The notes under the pieces: generated by a model
The model's database searches: none
What the model was told of the DNA's origin: nothing
What the model saw: only the letters and a program-made list of their open reading frames with translations
Position numbers and translations under genes: made by a program
Shown here: piece after piece, positions 52,140 to 63,705 of the stretch
Numbering within the stretch: the first letter of the stretch is position 1
Layout of the letters: every line of letters starts with the position of its first letter
Origin: Dendrocalamus latiflorus
Taxonomy: Eukaryota; Streptophyta; Magnoliopsida; Poales; Poaceae
DNA: 64,000 bases
Assembly: GCA_017311315.1 (NCBI GenBank)
Contig: CM029663.1
Location: 36,064,622 to 36,128,621, forward strand
Direction: 5' to 3'

Positions 52140-52860
52140 AAGCTCACTAAGCGGCGGCACTCCAAGCCACCGTGACAGTCGAAAGGGCTAGGCTCATTGG
52201 AGACGATGTCCCAGAAAACCAATCACTGGCAAATACCAGAGAATTACTGGAGAGGCAATCGGAGATACAAAGCTCTATTCCACAAATCAATACTCACCAA
52301 TTCGTGGAGCCGAGGTACAGATCGATGCTGCACAAAGCCAACAAGAAGGCGAGATTGTGTCGCACATCACATGGCCACAGCCGAGCCAAGAAATTAGAGA
52401 GAACAACCGCGTGCGAGCACATAGTCCAGAGACGGGACCGGAGGGTAGAGAGAACGAGCGCCACGATCCGGTACTGCACAAGCACGGCGTCGCCGAACTC
52501 CCCCAAAGACCAAATCGGCCAATGAAATTTGAATATGATAGCTCTTACTTACTCTGCCTCCACCCGGCTCTCCCATCTCCAATTTAATGCCCAAGAGACC
52601 GAAAATCCCAAGGAGGAGAAGGCAGCGCCCACAAACCGGTGGAGCCAAAGCCACGGCCCAAGAAAGAGGAGACGAGGATGTAAGAGAGAGCCCGGTCAGA
52701 TCTGGCTCCATCCAAAATGGACCGTCTGGACAGATCGTCCGAACATTCCATCTGAAGGTTTTGTCTGAACGGCTCATTTTCTCTGTCCTTTCATCACTCC
52801 CTCTCTTACACGTGGGCCCCATAGGCAATTTTCTTTTTCTTTCCCCAAAAATATGGTAAA
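52140..52860 (-). other. Second GC-rich promoter/first-exon-like island, antisense
   Basis: The minus strand has GGGGCCCACGTGTAAG (G-box plus GGCCCA, about 52810), then a 162-codon ORF (52882-52394) with no recognisable domain. It shares CGATGTCCCAGAAAACC with the island at 38980-39773 and the same order of features, so the two may be distant copies. Confidence 0.4.
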
Positions 52861-53340
52861 TTATAAAATAGCCCAACACCATCTTGGCTGCTTAGATCTT
52901 ATCCAAACTAGGGGTCACATGAGCCACTCAGACCAAACCAACCCATCGTTCTTTTGTTCTCCCCCCATCCTCCTTCCTGCCATATTATATTTGCCAGTTC
53001 CATCACTGAACCTTCCTGTCAAGCCATCTCAGAGCTCCACAAGCGGCACGGTGAGGAGTAGGCGTAACAACGTCAATAGCAAGCGAGCCCAACAATGTAG
53101 CGACCACAGGGGGAGATGCTTGCAAGCGGCATGTGGGTGTGCTCAAAGCTGTGGTGGCCGCAAGCAAGCACAACGACGAGTGGATGCTAAGGTCATGGGC
53201 ATGCACGATTGCAAGTTGTGAGTGATTGGGCACTGTGGCCATTCAAAGCACAGTTGTGGGCGTGACTAATATGACTGGTGAGCGGCTGACTTGCGTCGGT
53301 GAGCGGCCATGGCGGGTGGCGCACGGTGGTCGTTAAGCCT
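52861..53340. other. No gene recognised
   Basis: Moderately GC-rich with GGCGCACGG-type low-complexity pieces. Confidence 0.3.
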
Positions 53341-53349
53341 AGGTGTAAC

Positions 53350-53960
53350 CCATAAATCATCTAAAACTCTATGAAACTTGCTCGGAGTTTTTGACACTTT
53401 CATCAAACTTGGTTCAAAAGTGCTTTTCCATCGGTGTTTCATCTATTTTTATGAAACTTCCTTAAATTTCTTTGGAAATTTTGCATAGACCTGACGAAAC
53501 TTAGTGGAAACAAGAATGAAACCTTCTAAAACTTCTTAAGACCCATTTGAAACTTCTCTAAAAACAAGCTGAGGCCTTCACATGAAACTATTATGAGACT
53601 TGCATGAAACATGAAACCTTTGTGAAACTTGTTGTAGCAGTTGAATTTGTTCAACTTTTAAAACTTTTGTGAACTTTGCTGAAGCATGTGAAAACTTTCT
53701 GAAACTTTTTGTGAAACTTCCTTAAACATGCTAAAACCTACTTAAAATTATTCTAAAACCTACTTAAAACTATCTCTGAAACATGTTGAAACTTATGTGC
53801 AACTTTCATGAAACATGCTAAAACCCATATGAAACATCAAGCTCGGAACCTAAGACCTTTCCAAAACTTTTCATGAAACACACTAAAACTTTGATTTGAA
53901 ACATCAAACTCAAAATCTGAAACCTTCATGAAACTTATATGCAAATGGAACTCCATGAAA
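53350..53960 (+). repeat. Degenerate TGAAACTT array
   Basis: More than 30 copies of (A/C)TGAAACTT, TGAAACCT or TTGAAACAT at irregular spacing of about 12-25 bp, almost all in one orientation. Confidence 0.75.
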
Positions 53961-54619
53961 CTACTATACCGTTGGAAATGCATTCCAATGATATAGCATG
54001 GACTAGCAGCTTCCTTTACAAAAAAAATATACTTTGCACTATTCCAAAAGCCAACCAAAAAAACCATAGGTGTAGTACATATAGTTCTATGCACATCTGA
54101 AAAAAATCCAAATTTATCTATAGCGAAGTTTTTAAAGTAAGAAATTGTGAATGTGAATAATTTATATACTACTGACATTTGCAACTTTTCATTTTGTTTC
54201 TCTTGTATGTGACATATTTTGCATTTGAAAATTTTCAAGAGCACAAATTGCTTCTTTTGAGAATTTCATAAAGGGTAGGCACACGTCCCTGCTCATTACA
54301 TCTGCATAATTGTTCAATGATACGACTAACACGTGACTTGTAGTGTATTAGTTGTCCTACACGACCACGTGCCCTTACCTTTTTGTCTCCCACAATTCTG
54401 CTTATGGCTTCTCCTTTTTCTCTCTTATAGAGACATATTAAACAAGAAAAATAATGAATGGCTAGTTATACTTGTTTGTATCATAATCTTTACATAATTA
54501 TATCTCATTAACAAAATGTTTGATTTTACTTCCGTTTGCACTATTGTGTTTGACACAAATGAGCTCTACAAAGTAAGGCTCACATTGCATATGTTTTAGA
54601 GACATTGTGATAATGTGGA

Positions 54620-55660
54620 CTCACAACTGGCAACTGTGTGTGATTGAGAAGCAACTATTGCATAGTTAGAGCGATAACTACATATCAGTTGCTTGTAATC
54701 TTATATTGCTAGCAACTTCACATGTTACTAGCTAGCAACTATATAGTACTTGATAGCAACTAAGATTTGTGAACTGTAAAATGCATGTTTAATTATCATT
54801 GCAGTTGGCAACTAGCAACTCCGAGTTTGTTGACAGATAGCAACTATAGTTGATAACGATTAGCAACTCTAATGTGTTGCTATGTGTCAATTCATGGTTG
54901 CTGGTAAAAATTATAAGCATAACTGTCGTGATGCTAGCAACTAACAGCTATAGTTGCTATCAACTAGCAACCCTAAGAAGCTAGCATATACCATTTCTCA
55001 TATGGTAGTAAATTTTTTGTAAGTTTTGATTGTTAGGGTATTGAGTAGCTAGCAACTATAATTCAGGCAACTAGCACTCGCACTCTGAGATTACTGGCAC
55101 ATATCATTCATTAGCCTGCTGGTAAAAATTATGTAGGTTGAACTTGTTTCACATATCATTCATCAACTTCAGGTGATGGTAACTATCAACTATAGATATT
55201 GACAATTAGCAATTCTAGGTGTTGTTAACAAAGAACTCTAAGATGCTGGCAACTAACAAATTTATCGCAATTAATAAATCTAGATGTTACCTAGCAACTT
55301 TAATTGCAAGAAAAGGAGATTTCCTCATTGCTAGTACCGTAGAGTTCATAGTTACCAATATCTAGACAGTGACAACTATAATTACTAGCAGACGATATTT
55401 GCTAGTTGTTAGCATCCTAGAATTACTAATTTCCAACATCTAAAGTTGCTAGTTACCATCATCTAGATAACAACAATCGTAATTACTAGTAGAGGACATT
55501 TTGGCTATTTACGAGCACCCTCTAGTTTCTAGTCTGTTGCTAGTTGCATCAACTAGGTAGTAAACCTATAACTACTATTAGCAGAGAATCATTAGTTGCC
55601 ACCACCTATAGTTGCTAGCAACTAACACTTATAATTGCTAACTGAGAAACAATGTTATCA
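54620..55660. repeat. Degenerate TAGCAACTA array
   Basis: Roughly 40 copies of (T)AGCAACT(A) or its complement AGTTGCTA with spacings of 10-40 bp across 1 kb, often as CTATAGTTGCTA near-palindromes. The first 600 bp favours one strand; the last 350 bp shows more of the complement. Confidence 0.75.
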
Positions 55661-55692
55661 ATATGCCTTCAAAACACATTCAATGTGGATTT

Positions 55693-55848
55693 TGTTTTAT
55701 TAAGCTTATTGTTGTAGGGGTGGCCCCCACCTAAGCCCACCCGACCTGTTAGGAGGTTGTAAAGCCCAAAATGGGACATGTATAAGGACATAAATACCCT
55801 TAAGGGGACACTCAACTGTAAGGGTACTATTCTAAAAACACTCCCACA
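55693..55848 (+). repeat. LTR fragment of the same gypsy family as 1889-2132
   Basis: Starts TGTTGTAGGGGTGGCCCCC and keeps ACATAAATACCCTTAAGGGG and AAAACACTCCC in the same order as the LTR at the left end of the window, then stops abruptly at the antisense ORF block. Confidence 0.7.
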
Positions 55849-57522
55849 GTGTCGGAGGGAGCCGCGGGGACGTCGGGGTAGGGGACCTCAGTGTCGGAGT
55901 CGGAATCCCACAGGCCCCTGACCTTTGTCACCACAGCGAACCCCCCTCTTCGGACAAGGGGGTGATCGCATATGCGGCCGCTTCGCCTTTGGGGAGCAAG
56001 GCGGGGACTCCGCCCCAGCAACCGCCGCAGGCGAGGGCTCCGCTCCAATAACCACCGCGGGCGAGGACTCCGCTCCAGCATCCTTCGCGGGTGACAGCTC
56101 CGCCTCAGCGACCGCCACAAGCGAAGAAGCTTCCCCCTCCCGATTGTTCGCACTGCACTCTTGGTCCTTGGCACCGCGCAAGGACCCCTCGCCTTCGTCC
56201 TCCGCACCTACTTCCAGCTCTGAATCGGCATACTTCGCCGAATCAGAGTCAGGGTCTGTCGCACTGTCGGCAGCGACAAAGCCAGGTGCGATTACAGAGG
56301 AACGAGCCCCCCGACAAGGTGCCACTCCTTTTCCCTTGGTGTTGTCATCTCGGCGGCGAGGTTGGCTCAGGGCCGGAGTGGCGCGCTCCGGCACGCGAAT
56401 GCCCAGGGCCTCGCACACATGGTTTATCCGCCCCAGCTCCGCCTCGCGGTCGCAGCTGCGTGCAGGCCGTGCTCATTGGCCGTATACATTCCGAGGAAAA
56501 CGCCCACCGCACGCTCCACGTCCTCTAGGAGAGTCCCTATAGGCGGCAAGAGGCAAAGTTAAAAGGACAGAGCCCAATAGGAAGAAGGAGAAAAGCAAGG
56601 CTCCACCAAGACTTACGAGGGTCGGAGGGTCTCGGCAGTGAGGACACGGACGGGCGGACATTGTCGCGCTGAAGGCTCCCAGCTGTGATGCACCATCCAT
56701 CGGCAAGAGGCGCCACGCCATACATAACGAATGCCTCGGCGAGGTCGCACATGTTGAAGCGGGCGGTGATTCCCACGAGCCTCCGTGCCCTCCGCCTGTC
56801 CTCGTCGTCGACCGGCATGCCAGGCGTGGTATTGAACGCCACCGGCTGGCTCGAGCACTCGAGGCTGCTACCGCTCGCCACACGGTGGTAAAACCACCGT
56901 TTCATCCAGTTCGGCTCCCACTTCGCCCGAGTCAAGTTGGCAAGGAAGATCTTCCCGCACAACGACTGCAGGACGAAGTTGACGTTGCCGAAGTTGGAAA
57001 ACGTCCCGTCTCTCCGCTTCTTTGGCTAACACCATGCGTTGTGGAGAAACACGAATAGCGAGGCGCTGGGCCAACATGCCTCCATACGCAAGGCCTAGCT
57101 GTACACGGCAAGGCGGGCTATCGCGTTCGGAGTCATCTGCGCCAGCTCAAGCCTGAAGGTTCGCAAGACGTCACCGACAATCAGGGCGGCCGAGATGCGA
57201 TGCCTGGCTTCAAAGTAAGCGATAAAGACGATCGCCTCCGACTTCTCGGGGTGTGGTTCTGTTTGTCGCTAGCAGACAGTCGAACCTCCCGGTGGTCCGA
57301 TAGCGTCCCTTCGCACAGCAGGGTGTGGATCGTCTCCTCCGTCGCAAGCGTTGGGCCCAAGACATGGGAGCACGGACCTTCCACTTTCTCCGTCGCCACC
57401 CACCATTTGTCTACCAGCGATGACTTGCGTCCCTCAAGCGTGTACTTTACCTCGAGCGGTGACGACCACTGGGATAAAGAACTACCGCCGGCCGATTGAG
57501 CGCGTTCTTCGCCGGGTGCCAT
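55829..57522 (-). pseudogene. Antisense gypsy-type transposon ORF, broken
   Basis: Starts MAPGEERAQSAGGSSLSQW at 57522. A middle block has LELAQMTPNAIARLAVY, the LTPNAI motif of the 'putative gypsy type transposon' domain (PF04195), followed by ACWPSASLFVFLHNAW, ANLTRAKWEPNWMKRWFYHR, RLVGITARFNMCDLAEAFVM. The C-terminal part (56418-55829) is acidic with repeated (A/G)AESSP-type units. Frameshifts lie near 57200, between 57000 and 56960 and near 56500; one TAG sits at about 57097. High GC. Confidence 0.65.
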
Positions 57523-57639
57523 CGTTCTCTAGGAGCTAGACGACGACGGGGGCAGCACGGCGGCGAAGGAGACAAGAGAGCAGGGCGCAGGAAAAGGGAC
57601 CAGAAGGCGTGAGGTGGAGAGCGCAGACGTGGTGCCACA

Positions 57640-59217
57640 GGGGGTATTTAAAGCCCCTTCATCTCCCGCACCGTCGGTAAGAGTAACCGGCGGGAGACGA
57701 ACCGCTCGCCTCCCCACGATTGAAGCCGAAGCGGCACAGCTGCCCACGCGTGTCGTGCCCTATCAGGAATGCACGCATGACCGCGGTTGTGCGATGGCCT
57801 GACAACGCACGACGCGCCAATCGCGTTCTGCCACGCGTCTGCTCCCTCAGGAATGAATGCAGGTCGCACGGCGTGGCGTACCCTCTACTGCATGTCGGCA
57901 CGATTCTCAAGGCCATCAATGCAACATCGACGGGCCATTGACCAGTCAACCTCGACTGCAGCTTCAGCGTGGTTCTCGCCTCTGCAGGGCCACTCCGGCT
58001 CCGATTTCGGCTCCGTCCCCGCAAAAAGGCACCTCGCTACGCCATCACAAGTCTGCGTGACGCGCTTGAAGAACACCTCGTCTTTGATTGCGCGGGTTTG
58101 GCTTCGTCTTCACGAGCCACCCCCGTGGGCGGAGCCTGGAGACGCGCAAACACCGGTCTAACACAACGCCAACACGGCGCCGTCCTCGAGCCATGGGATA
58201 CAATGTGGCCCTCCGATCTCCAGCCTGCGCAAAGACTCTGGAGTCAGCTCCGATCGAACCCATGGAGCAACGCAGGCGGTCACCTTGGCTTCGAAGTCCG
58301 CGCAGCAACCTCACAGCCCCAACCCGAGGACCACCTCGACTTCCAGCCCGCAGGACGACTCCGGAGCCTACTACGACTCCACCTCCATGGAGTCAAGTCG
58401 GCCCTCCTACTTGGCCTCGCACATGAGGGAACCGGCTTCGCCCAGATAAACCGCCTCCGACAGGTGGAGTCTGAAGACGTGCAAACGCTGGCGTAATCCA
58501 CAACACCATTAATGCACCGTCCTCGAGCTGCGAGGCGCCAGGTGGCCCTCCGATCTCCAGTCCGTGCGAAAATTCCAAAGTCCGTTCCAATCGAATCTGT
58601 ACAACGACACTGGAGGCCACCTCAACCTTGAGTCTGCGCGGCGACCCTGCAGCCCGCGTAGTCCAACCGGTGGGAGGAGAAGTGTCACAACGGCATGTGA
58701 CTACGACGCCTCAAACCCCACGGCGTACCAATCATGTCTTGCCACGTGTCCGCTCCCTTAAGAGCGAACGCACAACCACTGTCGTACGGCCACCTGACAT
58801 GGTACAACTCTCGTCGTGCACCAGGGGACGGCGCAATTTCCGGGGTCATCAATGCATTAGCGGCGGGCCACTAGCCAATCACTCCCGCGGCGATGTCGGC
58901 ATCGACTTTGCCTCTGCGGAACGACTTCTGGTGGAGAAATGGTCAGTCTACTGCATGACCGCGGTACGTACCAAGCCACATACTCATCCTACGTCTAGAC
59001 ATCGTACGGATGCTACTCCATGATGACATCGATGTGTGCCCTTTCCGCCCATGCCGTCGTCCACTGCTGCTGCATTGGCCGCTAGTCCATACTATGGCGA
59101 CCAGCCCTCGATTTCCTGCATTTCCAAAATCATCGACGTTACATAGCAAGACATATGAAAGTGTACACAATAGTCGGATGAAGTTTGACTCACCGGTGCA
59201 CGACATGCGGTAGGAAC
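57640..59217. repeat. GC-rich non-coding block with internal direct repeats
   Basis: GTGGCCCTCCGATCTCCAG occurs at about 58208 and 58551, with about 140 bp of related sequence after each (period about 343 bp). A CCACGCGTCTGCTCCCTCAG-type segment at 57830-57960 recurs diverged at 58740-58910. The long ORFs on both strands are GC artefacts. Confidence 0.55.
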
Positions 59218-60191
59218 CTACCATCTAGAGGGGGCACGACCTGGTGCAAACCCAACTGTCGCATCACGCACTGTGGCGCGTAAGCCTCCACCATGTATGG
59301 GAACACCAGATGGTGTGTCGTTATCACTCCTCGTCCTCCAGGCATGTAGGGACAGCTCGTGCGACGATACACGAAGCACGGAATCTACCGTCCAGAAAGT
59401 CCATATGACGTCGTTGTCGTGCAACAACTCGAACTCGTTGTGCCACAGCAAGTAGCACCTTGATGGTTTGCCCTTCGCCCACCGCGGATGGGCAGCAGTA
59501 CACCACATGTCCATAGTGGGCCCGTCTATCAGGTTGTCGGCGAACTCGTCGAACGGGTGCACTGGCATCACGATCGTCGGACGTCCGACAGGGAAGTGCT
59601 CCCAACTCCACAGCTGCAGGAGCATGTAGAAGATGGCCAGATTGGGGGTACCACCAGTGGCGCACTGGCAAGCATCACATAACCCCCGATATGTGGCGCA
59701 CAGAACTGTTGATCCCAGATGTACCGAGGCATCGCCCCGAACTCTGCGTCCACCAAAAACTCTGTGAGGCCAATGAATTCGGCATTGCAAATATCGTTGT
59801 GTGTGGATGGAAACATGCTCCAACCAAAGAGCTGGATAAGGAACGCGACGAGGTGCGTCTTGACGATCTCCGACGTTGCAACCTGCGGGCACATACTGAA
59901 ATTGTTAAGCCACGTGCGGGGGACACCACGTGCACTCTCTGGGATAGCCCGGCCGAACCGGTCCACCAGCCTCTCCTTCCAGTCGGCTGGTGCAGGGGCT
60001 GAAACAAATGCATCACCTCCGAGAGGGAGACCCAACAAAAATGCGACGTCCTTCAGAGTGACTGTCATCTTACCCCAACGAAAGTGGAATGTGTGCGTCT
60101 CGGCCTTCCACCTGTCCACCAGTGTCGCGAGTAGGCTGCCGTCGATGGTGAACTCATGCCTGGTGGAGACCAACCTTGCAAAGGGCAACAA
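59218..60191 (-). pseudogene. Plant mobile domain (PMD) protein, frameshifted
   Basis: Starts MLPFARLVSTRHEFTIDGSL. The PMD (PF10536, 'aminotransferase-like, plant mobile domain') is clear: LLATLVDRWKAETHTFHFRW, GKMTVTLKDVAFLLGLPLGG, then TEFLVDAEFGAMPRYIWDQQ in one frame, and MLLQLWSWEHFPVGRPTI with VIWTFWTVDSVLRV in another. The frame changes near 59655-59680. PMD genes include MAIN-like regulators in Arabidopsis and many copies carried by MULE and gypsy transposons. The flanking transposon debris and frameshift favour a transposon-derived copy. An intron at the frame change cannot be excluded. Confidence 0.8.
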
Positions 60192-60299
60192 GCCGAAGGG
60201 CCAGCCACGTCAGTCGTCATCCATGCGTGGCAACGGTGTTTCTCATCGTACGAGTGTTTCAGAAGCTCCGGTACTTACCAGTACATACGACAGACAAAA

Positions 60300-61640
60300 T
60301 ATTAGTGTGAACATTAATAATTACTTCATAATAGAATTTACATTAATTATAACTAACTAAATAACAGTAAATATGACTACGGGGGTAACGTCGAAAGCAT
60401 GCTATAAAAAATTACCTGTCTTTAGGGGGAACTAATCACACTGCCACGTCCTCAATGACTTATGCACTTCCTTCTCCAAATATTTGGTATGCACTATTAG
60501 TTTTGATAGTACCTTGCAACAAATGGGACAAACGAAATATTACTGCAAATATTCATAATGACAGCAGCATACTACAAGTTAATGATTACATGCGTGCGTG
60601 AATACTTCACTACTTACCAATAATTTGATTACTCATCCAAAAAAAGACGAGCCATTTATTACCGTCGTCCTTAGCACTAACTCATTACTTACTCCGAACT
60701 AACAAATTATGGGTACTGTTTGTACACAATAATAGTACAAACTATGTCTAATTACTATGACATACTTACTTTGTAATACAAACTACATTAATCACGACTA
60801 ACTAAATAACACTAATTGACTATGATTACGGGAATAACGTCAAAAGAATACGATCAACAATTACCTGTCTTTGCAGAGAAGAAATCAGCACTAGCAGTTT
60901 TGAGCTACGCACTGCCTTCTCGAATTAATGAGCAACGACCGCGATAATGACCTTCTGCGATGAGAGACTGGGACACTACCTTCTCGATCTAATGAGCTAT
61001 GCACTCGCCAGAGGTGCATATTTATGTCCGAGTGAAAGAATCCATTATCACTACTATCACTTTGGGTGAAGGGGGACGGTATGGTAAGAATGACAAATAT
61101 GCAAACGAGGGAGCGAGCGAGGGAGACGACACTTAATAATGACATTAGTGCGAATAAGAGAGCGCGCAAGAGGAGCACATACAGAGAGAGTAACAATTGT
61201 GCGAACCGGATAGCCGCAAATAATATATACCATGATTGCCCGACACATGGCACTCCAAAACAAGCGTTACGATCGTTAAATTCATGGTTAACTTAATCTG
61301 AACAAAAATGTTTAATTTGGACCTCATAAAATTTTCAAAAAAATTACATAATAACTATTACTGCATCGGGAGGTTTCACATAAAATTTTGTAATTTTTGG
61401 AACTCGTTTGCTATATGTAAAACCTCATAAAAATATCGAAATTATATGAATTTTTGAGCAACATTCGCCATGGACAAAATTCTCCAAAAATTACACTGCG
61501 AGGAACGTTGTGTTAGAAGACTGTACATAAATTTTTATGATTTTTTTAGCTTATTTGTATATTTAAAAATTCAAATAAACACTAAACGAAAAAAAATTAG
61601 ACAGTAAGCTAATCAACCGGCCGAATTACCTACCACCTGC
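60300..61640. repeat. AT-rich block with an imperfect ~450-bp tandem duplication
   Basis: ACTAACTAAATAACA...AATTACCTGTCTTT appears at 60350-60422 and 60800-60874, with matching sequence (CACTGCCTTC/ACTTCCTTC) after each. No gene recognised in 60900-61640. Confidence 0.55.
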
Positions 61641-61868
61641 TCCCTGGGCGATAGGCTGCCTGCCGTCCAACCACTGGACGGCAGCGCTTGCCGCTGGCGG
61701 CAGCACCACGTGTCGCCTCGTGGGCGCTGTCGCCTGGTCATCGGACAGCAAAAACAACATTTTTGTCAATACGATCGCTATACTGCTATTTTTGTAAATA
61801 CGATGCGCAATAATACCAAAAATGACTTTGATTCTCCATTGGCCATCTAAAGAGACTTGCTACACGAC

Positions 61869-62975
61869 TAGGGCTGGCAAAAAAGCTCGGGCTCGTGAGC
61901 CAGCTCGGGCTTGGCTCGGGCTCGTGGAGGCTTGGCTCGGCTCGTGGATGAAACGAGCCGAGCCGAGCCAGCAAAAAAGCTCGTGGTCTAAACGAGCCGA
62001 GCCCGAGCCAGCTCGCGAGCGGCTCGGTTGGCTCGGCCCAATAGGCCCATCTAAAAGGTAAAAACCCTAGTTTCCACATCCCACTTGCCAAATCCCAAAT
62101 GCATTCCGCAACGCCGTCGCTCGGTCCCTCCAGCTGCTCCGCATTCCGCGTCTGCGTCTCCCTGCCCCCGGCCCCCAGCCGGCCAGCCCCCAGGCTCCCT
62201 CGCCCCTCGGTCCCTCCACTGCTCCGCATTTCGCAACGCCGCCGCTCCGCTCGACCCCAAGCCCCCGACTCCCCCATTCTTCCCCCAGGCCCCTAGGCTC
62301 CCTCGGTCCCTCCAATAGCCGCCGGCCGCCGCTCCCGACTCCCCCGAGGCCCCAACTCCCCCGTTCTTCCCCACTCTCTCTTGGGCTCTCGGCAGCGCCG
62401 CCACCATCGCACATCCGGGATCTGGCCATCCCTCCCCGGCGTGACGGCGTCCACGCCGCGCTACACCACCGGCCGCCCCAGGCCCTCTGCTCGGCGACGG
62501 CGAGGGATGGACGCGCGCCCGGCACCGCAGGCCTGTGGCCTGCCGCCGCTGCGCCGCGTAGGCGCGCACTGGTGCACGGCGGGTCAGCGGCACGCCGGCA
62601 CCACACTGGCACACCGGCGCCAAGGGGAGTCCGTGGCTCACTGGATCCATGCGCGACTGCGCATCCTGCTTCTGCCGCCAAGGGGAGTCCGTGGTCACTT
62701 TGTTTGTGCTAATGTTCTCGTTTTGCTGATTACCTCTCAGGCCACTCTTTCTGGATTACCTTATCGTGTATTAATGAAGGTTATTGTGTGTGCTACTATG
62801 AACAAAGTTGTAGGAGTGCATATTTCATTGTTGGCTCGCGAGCCACCACGAGCCGGCTCGAGCCGCACCACGAGCCGAACCGAGCCCACAAAAAAGCTTG
62901 ATATCCTAACCAAGTCGAGCCGAACCGAGCCTCCATTTCACCAAGCTTTCACGAGCCGAGCCGATGCCACCCCTA
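61869..62975. mobile_element. hAT-family element, 1107 bp, with perfect 8-bp TSD
   Basis: Flanked by TACACGAC (61861-61868 and 62976-62983). Ends TAGGGCTGGCAAAAAAGC and the complement of GCCGATGCCACCCCTA. Subterminal regions are full of CTCGGGCTCGTG / CGAGCCGAGCC. The GC-rich middle (62080-62700) has diverged direct repeats (CCTCGGTCCCTCCA, GCATT(C/T)CGCAACGCCG) and a GCCAAGGGGAGTCCGTGG unit twice (about 62620 and 62678). No transposase, so non-autonomous. Confidence 0.9.
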
Positions 62976-62983
62976 TACACGAC

Positions 62984-63419
62984 CCCACTACAGTCATCTG
63001 TGTTGTACTTAAGTTGCAAGTAATTCTAGTAAAATGCAGTAGTAAGTACAATAGGAAAATATTTATTGCACCATTCTGCTGTAACGTTACAAGAAAGGTG
63101 TAGTGAAATCCGACAGCGAGTACAACAAAAATAATAGTTACCACACTTTTTTAATCCGACTACTTTACTGCATGCTTACTTTGCGTTTACTACACAACTA
63201 ATATTACTACACCCTACCTAGACGTTCATACCATTTGACAAGGATTTACTGCATTGCAGTATATGCACAGAGGGATAAGGGATAGAGAAACGTGAGTTGA
63301 TTAAAAACTTTGAAAGATGTTAAAACATTATTATCCAACAACTGAACTTAACAAAATAAGATCTTTGTTGAATATGTTCTGACCATGTAATCATCAAATT
63401 ACTACACGAAAGGTGTGGC
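62984..63419. other. No gene recognised
   Basis: AT-rich DNA with several TTACTACA/TACTGCA pieces. Confidence 0.4.
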
Positions 63420-63705
63420 GTGTTAGGTGTCGTTTGGTTAGGCTGAAATAAGCTGGCTTATAGCTGAAATTGCACTGTAACTGGCTGAAATTACGCTGTA
63501 GCTAATGGTAGCTTATTTGGCGTAACTAAATTTAAAAAAAAATAAAAATAGAAAAACAGGTTAGCCCATCACGGACAACGCAAATAAATACGGGGAAAAA
63601 GAAACGGCAAAAAAGCTCAAAAAAGCTAAAAAACTAGAAAAAAGACGAAATTTAGAAATAGTGAAAAATAAGCCATAAGTTAGAAGCTCAAACCAAAATG
63701 AGCGG
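63420..63705. mobile_element. hAT-like MITE, 'GTTTGGTTAGGCTGAAATAAGC' type
   Basis: Left end GTGTCGTTTGGTTAGGC and right end complement of GCTCAAACCAAAATGAGC; interior A-rich with AAAAAAGCTCAAAAAAGC. Relatives at 37225-37440 and 51590-51830. The target duplication is not clear. 63706-64000 shows nothing further. Confidence 0.55.

Noticed and set aside
52394..52882. 162-codon antisense ORF as a real gene
   Set aside because: No recognised domain and no second exon visible; kept only as a promoter/first-exon-like island.
55925..56542. 205-codon + strand ORF
   Set aside because: Opposite-strand shadow of the repetitive acidic tail of the antisense gypsy-type ORF.
62051..62698. Two overlapping antisense ORFs over 200 codons
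   Set aside because: Glycine/arginine-rich translations of the GC-rich repeats inside the hAT element; both frames equally open, a composition effect.
62381..63103. 240-codon + strand ORF
   Set aside because: It runs out of the hAT element through its right terminus and the target duplication into flanking DNA, and is GC-biased low complexity; no domain.
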